A stretch of DNA of 64,000 nt. It comes from Arachis hypogaea. Taxonomy: Eukaryota; Streptophyta; Magnoliopsida; Fabales; Fabaceae. A program made the translations under genes and the position numbers. The notes below the pieces were generated by a model. The model did not search any database, was not told where the DNA came from, and saw only the letters and a list, made by a program, of their open reading frames with translations. Location: the NCBI RefSeq assembly GCF_003086295.3, contig NC_092048.1, forward strand, positions 69,482,841-69,546,840. Direction: 5' to 3'. Each line of letters starts with the position of its first letter. Position 1 is the first letter of the stretch. Shown piece by piece: positions 57,123-64,000 of this stretch.

Positions 57123-57160
57123 TAGCATGAGGACATGCTATTGTTTAAGTGTGGGAAGGT
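57123..57160 (+). promoter_or_regulatory. AGGA-loop hairpin plus polypurine tract of element B
   Basis: TAGCATG (57123-57129), AGGA, CATGCTA (57134-57140); TAAGTGTGGGAAGGT (57146-57160) runs into the 3' LTR. Confidence 0.74.
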
Positions 57161-58684
57161 TGATAAACCCATATTTTATGATGTATTTTGTGCCCAATTC
57201 AAGTGATTTATTCAATCTCTCACCCACTTATTCATGTAAATTACATGGTTTTACTTTTCCTTCCTTATTATGTGATATATGTGAAAAACATGTTTCCTAT
57301 GCTTTAAAAATATTGATTTTAATTACCCTTTATTAGCATTCGATGCCGTGATTTGTGTGTTAAGTATTTTCAGATCTCCCAAGGCAAGAATGGCTTAGAG
57401 GACAGAAAGAAAATATACAAAAATGGAAGTAAAGCACAAAAATGGAGTCTTGAAGAAAAAGGCAGCGATGCGAACGCATGGATGACGCAGCCGCGTGCCT
57501 AGCGCGAAAAGGCAGCGATGCGAACGCGTGAATGACGCGGACGCGTGCCTTGAGCAGAACGCAAATGACGCGTATGCGTGACCAACGCGACCGCATGACC
57601 AACGCGACCGCGTGGAAGAGCTGAACTCCAGATGACGCGACCGCGTGACGTACGCGGACGCGTGACAGATGCCACGTGCAAAATTTGCAGAAAATGCCCC
57701 CAGCGATTTCTGGACCCTTTTTCGGCCCAGTTCTGAATCTAGAAACACAGAATATAAGCCAGAGAATGGAGGAATCAAAGGGGACAACGAATAGATCATA
57801 CATTCATAATTTTAAGATTAGATGTAGTCTTTAGAGAGAGAGGTTCTCTCCTCTCTCTTAGGCTTTAAGATTTAGGATTCCTCTTAAAGGAATTAGGATT
57901 TCTTATTATTTCAACTTATTATTTCAACTTTCTCTCAGGTTCAATATTCCTTTTACATTTTTATTTATTCTAATGCTTTTATTCATATCTGACTCATGAT
58001 TATCAATTTGGCTTATGAATTCTTCGTATTTAGATTTGAATTCTTTATTTAATATAAATTGAGGTATTTCAGATTTGACTTTGCTATGCTTTATTTATAT
58101 GAATGCTTTTAATTTAATTTAGATTTTTTTCTTTTGGCTTTGGTTGATTAATTGGTAACTCTTGAGTTATCAAACTCATCGTGATTGATAATTGTTATTT
58201 TTGCTAATTGAATTGAATTCCACTAACTCTAGTCCTTTCTTAGGAATTGACTAGGACTTGAGGATCTAACTAATTAGTCCACTTGACTTTCCTTTGCTTT
58301 AGTAAAGGTTAACTAAGTGGGATTAAAACTCAATTCTCATCACCATTGATAAGGATAACTAGGATAGGACTTCCAATTTTCATGCCTTGCCAGGAGTTTT
58401 ATTAGATATTAATTTATTAATTTCTGCAATTTATTTTCCTTGTTCAAACCTTTCAAAACCCAAAATTCTACCTTTTCCATAGCTAATAATAAGAACACCT
58501 CCCTACAATTTCTTGAGAAGACGACCCGAGGTTTAAATACTTTGGTTTATAAATTTTATTGGGTTTGTTACTTGTGACAACCAAAACTTTTGTAAGAAAG
58601 GATTTTCTGTTGGTTTAGAAGCTATACTTGCAACGCGAAAATATATTTGTAAATTTCTTTGCCGATAGGAAATCCGGTTCTTCA
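57161..58684 (+). repeat. 3' LTR of element B
   Basis: 1524 bp, TGATAAACCC to GGTTCTTCA, followed by target duplication GCCAA. CGCG palindromes at 57465-57672; R hairpin at 57833-57858. Confidence 0.92.
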
Positions 58685-59516
58685 GCCAACCTTAGAGAAG
58701 AGTTTTAGCCTCTTACACTATTCCCAACCCAAGGAATTGTGGGAGCAGTATCCTAACCCCCAATGTCCATGCTAATAACTTCGAACTCAAACCTCAATTG
58801 ATTACCCTGGTTCAGAATAACTGTCAATATGGAGGAAGTGATGCTGAAGATCCAAACGAACACCTCTCTGTATTTTTGAGAATTTGTGACATTTTTAAAA
58901 CTAATGGAGTCCACCCTGACATCTATAAACTCTTGTTATTCCCATTTTCACTGAGAGACAAAGCCACACATTGGTTAGAAACCTTCCCTAAAGAAAGCAT
59001 CACCAACTGGGATGATTTGGTTAGCAAATTTTTGGCCAAATTTTATCCACCTCAAAGAGTCATTAAGCTAAAAACTGATGTGCAAACCTTCAGACAGCTA
59101 GAAGAAGAATCATTGTATGAAGCCTGGGAGAGGTATAAAGCTCTGATCAGAAGGTGTCCAGAAGGAATGTTCAGTGAATGGGTGGAGTTGCAGAATTTCT
59201 ATGAAGGCTTGTCCTTACCTTCAAGGAAAGCTTTGGATTATTCTTCATGAGGATCCTTGCAAATGATGAAAACTGCTCAAGAGGCACATGATCTCATAGA
59301 CATGGTGGCCAACAATGAGTATTTCTACTCCTCTGAAAGGCAAGCAGCTCCAAAGAAAGGTGTATTTGAGCTTGAAGGGGTTGATACAATATTAGCCCAG
59401 AATAAACTCATCCACCAGCAACTTCAGCAGCAAATTGAAACGATGTCAAAGAGGATGGATGGATTACAACTTGCAGAAGTGAGCATAACTAATCAACCAC
59501 CAGTGGTGTGGGGACA
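58685..59516 (+). pseudogene. gag: gag of element A, middle part, cut by element E
   Basis: Continuation of 3640-3800. After a stop near the start, the capsid core reads NNFELKPQLITLVQNNCQYG, FLAKFYPPQRVIKLKTDVQT, EESLYEAWERYKALIRRCPE and LPSRKALDYSS. TGA at 59248 interrupts, then MKTAQEAHDLIDMVANNEYF and a Gln-rich helix. It is cut at 59516 by the start of the E LTR. Similarity to C1 gag (EAQELIDMVANNQFMYTSER) places A in the same lineage. Confidence 0.85.
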
Positions 59517-61203
59517 TGATAAACCCCAATTTTGTGGTTTATATTGTGTAGAATTTGAGGGGTTTTGTCAATATTTTCCATAATTATTCACAAGAATTGC
59601 ATGGTTCTGTGTTTTCTTCCTAATATTACTTCATGATGGAAAACATGCTTCTTTTGCCTTAAAATTGCCATATTTTGATCCTCTTTTATTACTATTCGAT
59701 GCCGTGATATGTTTGTTGAGTGATTTCAGAGTTTATAAGACAAGAATGGCCTAGAAGAGAGAAAGAAAGCATGCACAAGTGGAAGGAACATGAAGAATTG
59801 AATTTTGGGAATTCAACATCAATGCACATGCGCACATAACGCGCATGCGTGGTGCAGAAAGTTGGGAATGGCGCGCGAAGATTGGCGCATCCGCGTGGAT
59901 TAGCGAAATCTCCATCGACGTGCACATGTGCAAGGCGCGTACGCGTGACAAGCAGCACGTGACCTCATTAAAGAAATTGTGCCTGGCAATTTTTGAGGCT
60001 CAACAGGCCCAAATTCAAGCTGGTTCTGCATGAAAAAGACCCAAGAACTCTAGGGGGAAAGGGGGGATCATTCATTACATACTTAGACACAATTTTAGCT
60101 AGTTTTTGGTTTTTGTTCTTCTAGAGAGAGAAACCCTTGTTCCTCTCTAGATCTAGTTTGATTTGATCTTCCCTTGTTGAATTCTGAATTGGATCTTGTT
60201 GATTTCTAGTTTTGATTACTTAATTTGAATTCCTTAGTATAATTTTGTTTAGATCTTGTGTTAGATTTATGTTTTTGTCAATTGTCATTTTCTACCCAAT
60301 TTGTGAATCTTGTGAATCTTGAATTGTTAATGTTACATTGATGATTTCCATGATTAATTATGTTGTTTGAGTGATTTTTCATTGATAATTGTTAGTGGGT
60401 ACCTTTTAATTTCAATTTAATTGCATTTTCAATATGTCTTTTAGTAATGCTTACCATGTGTTTGATGAAATGTTTCCTTTGATTTTGGAGTAGTTTTCTT
60501 TACTCTTGGCCTAGGCTAAGGGAATTGGGTAAACTTGAGTCATTGGGTCTAATGGATTTGATGATTTGAGAACCCTTAGTGGTAAATTTGATAACCATTG
60601 ACACTAGCCTACTACTAAGTCAATTGGTAGCTAGGTTGGACCTTATGGATTGATGTTGACCAAGCCATTTAATATACTTCAAGTATGGAAGTAAACTTAA
60701 TGAGTTTGGTTCCTCACAATTGTCAAGATATGGTTATTAGACAAGGATAGTGATCCCAATTCCTATGCCTAGCCAAGAGTTGCTTTTAGTATTCATATTT
60801 GAAAACCAAAAATTACAATTGCTAATTCTAGTTATAGTTACTTGTTTAGTTTTAGAGTAGAATTATATTGGATGTTCTCTTGTTAGTTTGGATTTACTCA
60901 CACCTTGCTTTAGTTACTTAAATTAGTTTCTTGCACTTTAATATTTCTTGCTTGATTAAGCCTCTTAGTTTAAATTCTTGCTTATGACTTGCAACCCCGG
61001 AATTCTAACCAATGTTGATGCACATGTGTGCCCATTCCTTGTGAGACGACCCGAGGTTTGAATACTTTGGTTACTTTTATTGGGGTTGAACTTGTGACAA
61101 CCAATTCCTTAAAATTTAATTCGAGGATTATTTGTCGGTTGAGGGCTATACTTGCAACGGGAATATTTTGTGAAACTCCTTACCGACGGTAGTCGTCACA
61201 TCA
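59517..61203 (+). repeat. 5' LTR of element E
   Basis: 1687 bp, TGATAAACCCCAATTTTGTGG to GTCACATCA. CGCG-type palindromes at 59830-59955 and the TCTAGAGAG/CTCTCTAGA hairpin at 60120-60151. Confidence 0.88.
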
Positions 61204-61209
61204 AATTTT

Positions 61210-61227
61210 TGGCGCTGTTGCCAGTGA
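61210..61227 (+). other. Primer-binding site of E, degenerate
   Basis: TGGCGCTGTTGCCAGTGA, three differences from the tRNA-Asp complement, six bases after the LTR end. Confidence 0.8.
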
Positions 61228-61350
61228 ATTGTTGCAACGTATGCCTTGACATTGGTTATGTGAATATGTGAATAGTGTAGATACTTTACTTGCTTTCAAT
61301 ACTTAGTTGTAGTTTAGATTTCTTTTGTATATGTGCTATGACTCCCAAGT

Positions 61351-62865
61351 TTGATGACTCGGTCTCAACTGAATTCTAGCTTAGCCGAGTCTGATCCTGA
61401 GATTGAAAGAACTTTGTTACACATTAGGCAAGCTAGACGGCGGTTGGACTATACGGCTAGTACTTCGGCCTCTCTTGAGGAAAATACCAAATCACTAGAC
61501 GGCACCGAGAATGACTTAGAGTCTGCTACCTCATATTCTTCTGTTGGCACCACTAATACATCTTTGCATCACGCAGGTGAACCATACATGGCGGAGCCAC
61601 GCCGGATCACTCTACATGAACAAGGGGCTCCGAACATCATACTCCAACCTTTGCAAGCAAGGTATCCTAACCTTGATCCAAACTTTGAGTTGAAGAATAG
61701 CTTGATAAATCTACTCCCTAAGTATCATGGGCTTCCAGGTCAAGACCCTATTCGACATCTGAGAGATTTTCAAGTTGCTTATTCCACGGCTCGAAGACAT
61801 GGAGCCGATGAGGTGGCTATTATGGTTTTTTCCTTTCCCTTTTTTCTTGAGGGGCAAGCAAAAACGTGGTTTTATTTGTAACCAGATGAGATTGTGACCA
61901 ATTGGGATTTCTTGAGAAGAGAGTTTCTAGACAAATTCTTTCTGCCGGAGAAGACCGACTACATCCGGAAGGAGATCTCGGGTATAATGCAAAAAGACCA
62001 AGAGAGTTTGTATGAGTATTGGTCTAGGTTCAAGAGGCTATTGGAATCTTGTCCACACCATGGATTGGATACTCACTTGCTCATTATTTACTTCACCGGA
62101 GGTATTTGTGCGGAAGATAGAAGATTGCTCACCGCTTCTAGTGGTGGTTCCCTCTCCAAAAACAAGACGGTGAGAGAAGCTTGGAGCTTGATAAATGATG
62201 TTGCCAAGGCTACACAACATGTAAGGGTAAGGAGCAATCCTATCAAGGGTGTGGTAGAAGCACCACCTTCCGAAGCAAGCTTAACTAAGGTACTTGAGGA
62301 TATAACCACCATCCTTACGGAGATTCATAAAGGGCAAAAGGCATTCTACTCCATCCAAGCCATCCAAGCCCCACCCCAAGTTGCTCAACTTGAAGGTCCT
62401 CGTAGAATTTGTGGTTTGTGCTCTAGCACCACACATTACACCGATCAATGCCACCAAATTCAAGAGGAGTACACCCTTGCCATAGCCAATGTGAAGTAAA
62501 ACAACTTTCCACCCTACCCCTCTCAAAGCCAAAATAACTACTCTCATGGCAATAATCACAGTCAAGGGTGGAGGGATAATGCACAAGGGGGCAATCAAAA
62601 TCAAAGATGGAACAACTCTTCTTCTCACTAGAACAACAATCACCAATCTTTATCCCAATACCACCATAACAACAACAACCACCAAGCCAACCAAAATCAT
62701 CACAACCAAAACTAAAATAACTACACCAAGTACCAAGCACCACATCAAAGACAACACTCCAACCAAGCCTCTTCATCTTCCACCAATCAAGTTGATGAAC
62801 TTAGAGCTACTATGGAGAAACAAGAGGAGAATAACAAGGCTCAATTCAATACCTTGAGTGCATAA
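61351..62865 (+). pseudogene. gag: gag of element E with CCHC zinc knuckle, five stops
   Basis: Frame from ATG 61351 (or 61354). N-terminal acidic/basic region (ESDPEIERTLLHIRQARRRL), NFELKNSLINLLPKYHGLPG, capsid core with FFLEGQAKTWFYL and QESLYEYWSRFKRLLESCPH, then GGSLSKNKTVREAWSLINDV. Zinc knuckle C-x2-C-x4-H-x4-C at 62410-62451 (Cys 62410, 62419, His 62434, Cys 62449), which I do not see in the gag of A, C1 or C3. An Asn/His/Gln-rich tail follows. Stops: TAA 61879, TAA 62497, TAG 62629, TAA 62713, TAA 62863; the frame itself is unshifted. Confidence 0.88.
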
Positions 62866-64000
62866 TATGGTAGCATGAGTGCTCAATTAGCCAATCTCAC
62901 CGACATGATTTCAAAGTTATCCATGTCCTCCTTAAACAATAACACCCACCAACCCTCAAGCTCTTCTAATCTTCCATCCCAACCCCTTTCGAATCCAAAG
63001 GCCGGTCTCAATGCCATCACTCTACAGTCAGGAACTACATTGGAGGAGATACCTCCTATGGTCATGGAAGATATTCATGAGGAAGACGTGGTTGTTGAAG
63101 CTCCACATGAAGAAGAGGAGGTAAACAAAAGGCATGAGGAAGAAGAAGCAAGCCTTAAAGAACCCAAGAGAAAAGCTATAGTGGATGAATCCATCTCTAT
63201 CCCATTCCCTTCCATGGTGAAGAAAGCAAATAAGACTTCGGAGTTTGATTTAAATATGCTTTAAGTGTTCAAGAAGGTTGAGGTAACCATACCACTTCTT
63301 GATGCTATTCAACAAATTCTGAAGTATGCAAAATTTTTAAAGGACTTGTGTACACACAAGGATAGGATAGGAGAGTTGGAGACATTATCCTTGGGTATTT
63401 CAATTTCTTCCTTAATGAAGCCTATTCTAGAAAATTGTGGTGACCCTGGACCGTGTTTGGTGTCTTGTCATATTGGTGGGCGTACTTTTCATGATTGTAT
63501 GTGTGATCTAGGGGCTTGCGTAAGCATCATGCCGCTTTCTATCTTTGTGCGGTTGAACTTGGCTCCATTAAAGAAGTCAGCGACAAAATTTGCCTTAGCC
63601 GATAAAAGTGTGATCACTGTGATGGGAATAGCAGAAGATGTACTTGTGGCGATCAAGGATTTGGTATTTCCAGTTGACTTTTACATACTTGAAATGCCCC
63701 CAACAGAGAATAGAAGCGCCTCCTCCGTTCTACATGGTAGACCCTTCCTAAAGACCTCTAAATTCAAGCTAGATGCCTTCACCGACACATATTCCTTTGA
63801 GGTCGGAGACAAGACTATCAAGTTTAATTTGGAAGAAGCCATGAAACACCCTCCCGAAGAGCATTCCGTTCTCCGATGTGATGTAATTGATGAGGTGGTA
63901 GCGGAGGTGCGAAGAGAAGACGACAACAAGTTATGCTACCCTATTATTGAAGAGACGGATGACCAAGAGGGTGAACAAGAGAAAGTTGTTGAGGATGAAC
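62866..64000 (+). pseudogene. Protease region of element E, runs off the window
   Basis: Continues the gag frame. A linker with LNAITLQSGTTLEE (the conserved segment before protease) and a Glu-rich stretch are followed by a stop at 63262, then the aspartic protease: CDLGACVSIMPLSIF starting at 63502, FPVDFYILEMP and LHGRPFLKTS. RT is expected to the right of 64000. Confidence 0.85.

Larger units (their letters stand above)
3801..58684 (+). mobile_element. Element B: complete but interrupted non-autonomous LTR retrotransposon, target duplication GCCAA
   Basis: Two related LTRs (3801-5293 and 57161-58684) are flanked by the 5-bp duplication GCCAA (3796-3800 and 58685-58689), which proves one insertion event into the gag of element A. 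Without later insertions the element would be about 10 kb: LTR, PBS (5297), ORF1 (5411-7018), a long non-coding block, a 3' ORF (9086-9919 plus 54770-55408), hairpin/PPT-like modules and LTR. No protease, RT or integrase is present, so it depends on other elements for movement. LTR divergence over the first 290 bp is about 4% by eye. Confidence 0.9.
1610..64000 (+). mobile_element. Element A: outermost Ty3/gypsy LTR retrotransposon (Athila/Tat-like), 3' end outside window
   Basis: This is the first layer of the nest: a 5' LTR (1610-3451), a tRNA-Asp primer-binding site (3458) and a gag that begins at 3640. The gag is interrupted at 3800 by element B, resumes at 58685 and is interrupted again at 59516 by element E. 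Its protease, pol and 3' LTR are not in the window. The lineage is inferred from the PBS and from gag similarity to the gag of C1 and C3. Confidence 0.75.
59517..64000 (+). mobile_element. Element E: gypsy LTR retrotransposon inserted in gag of A, 3' end outside window
   Basis: LTR 59517-61203, PBS 61210, gag-protease from 61351 to the window edge. The presumed 5' target site is GGACA (59512-59516), which cannot be checked here. LTR relatives occur in fragment F. Confidence 0.88.

Noticed and set aside
57360..57803. Minus-strand frames in the B LTR (about 147 codons)
   Set aside because: They lie in LTR promoter sequence, are repeat-driven and differ between the two LTRs.

Overview
The window is plant nuclear DNA made almost entirely of nested LTR retrotransposons. 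The most likely source is peanut (Arachis) or a close legume relative. This rests on tRNA-Asp primer-binding sites, the recurrent GGCGTT(G/C)AACGCC and ACGCGT palindromes, the TAAGTTTGGTGTT motif and Athila/Tat-type Ty3-gypsy proteins, all of which I associate with Arachis repeats. No ordinary host gene is intact.

Layout from outside in. Bases 1-1609 are host DNA: a decayed, intron-containing plant transposase gene (Ptta/En/Spm type) and a heptamer-based minisatellite. Element A (gypsy) starts at 1610 and runs past the right edge. Its gag is broken at 3800 by element B and at 59516 by element E. Element B (3801-58684, target duplication GCCAA) has two LTRs, an unrecognised ORF1, and a 3' ORF of the 'putative plant transposon protein' kind. 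That 3' ORF is split at 9919/54770 by about 45 kb of later insertions: element D1 (9920-33971), whose 5' LTR was itself split by element C1 (10835-21715, duplication ATTTA); a five-unit 1.22-kb tandem array; element D2 (33980-40237, 3' truncated); and an inverted fragment F (minus strand, 40238-54769) that holds element C3 (40901-52944, duplication GGGCT).

C3 is the only copy with a recognisable gag-protease-RT-RNase H-integrase, all in one frame but with six stops. C1 belongs to the same broad group but has lost RT to integrase while keeping an intact 3' ORF, so it looks like a non-autonomous partner. B, D1, D2 and F carry, where gag-pol should be, a conserved Pro/Tyr-rich, then acidic, then Trp/Cys-rich ORF1 that I cannot assign to any known domain. 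They would need proteins from an autonomous relative. E carries gag (with a zinc knuckle) and protease up to the window edge.

The most interesting signals are non-coding. (1) A hairpin with a conserved AGGA-type loop and covarying stem sits 3-6 nt before a polypurine-tract-like TAAGT(T/G)TGG motif. It occurs twice in each of C1, C3, B and D1: once at the 3' LTR and once internally. (2) A second covarying hairpin, GGG-AGRCAM-CCC, follows the pol or ORF1 stop. (3) A satellite-like array has formed from the polypurine-tract/LTR junction. (4) The C1 LTRs have absorbed two older primer-binding sites. (5) A candidate internal promoter lies before the C1 3' ORF. All coordinates and divergences were read by eye.
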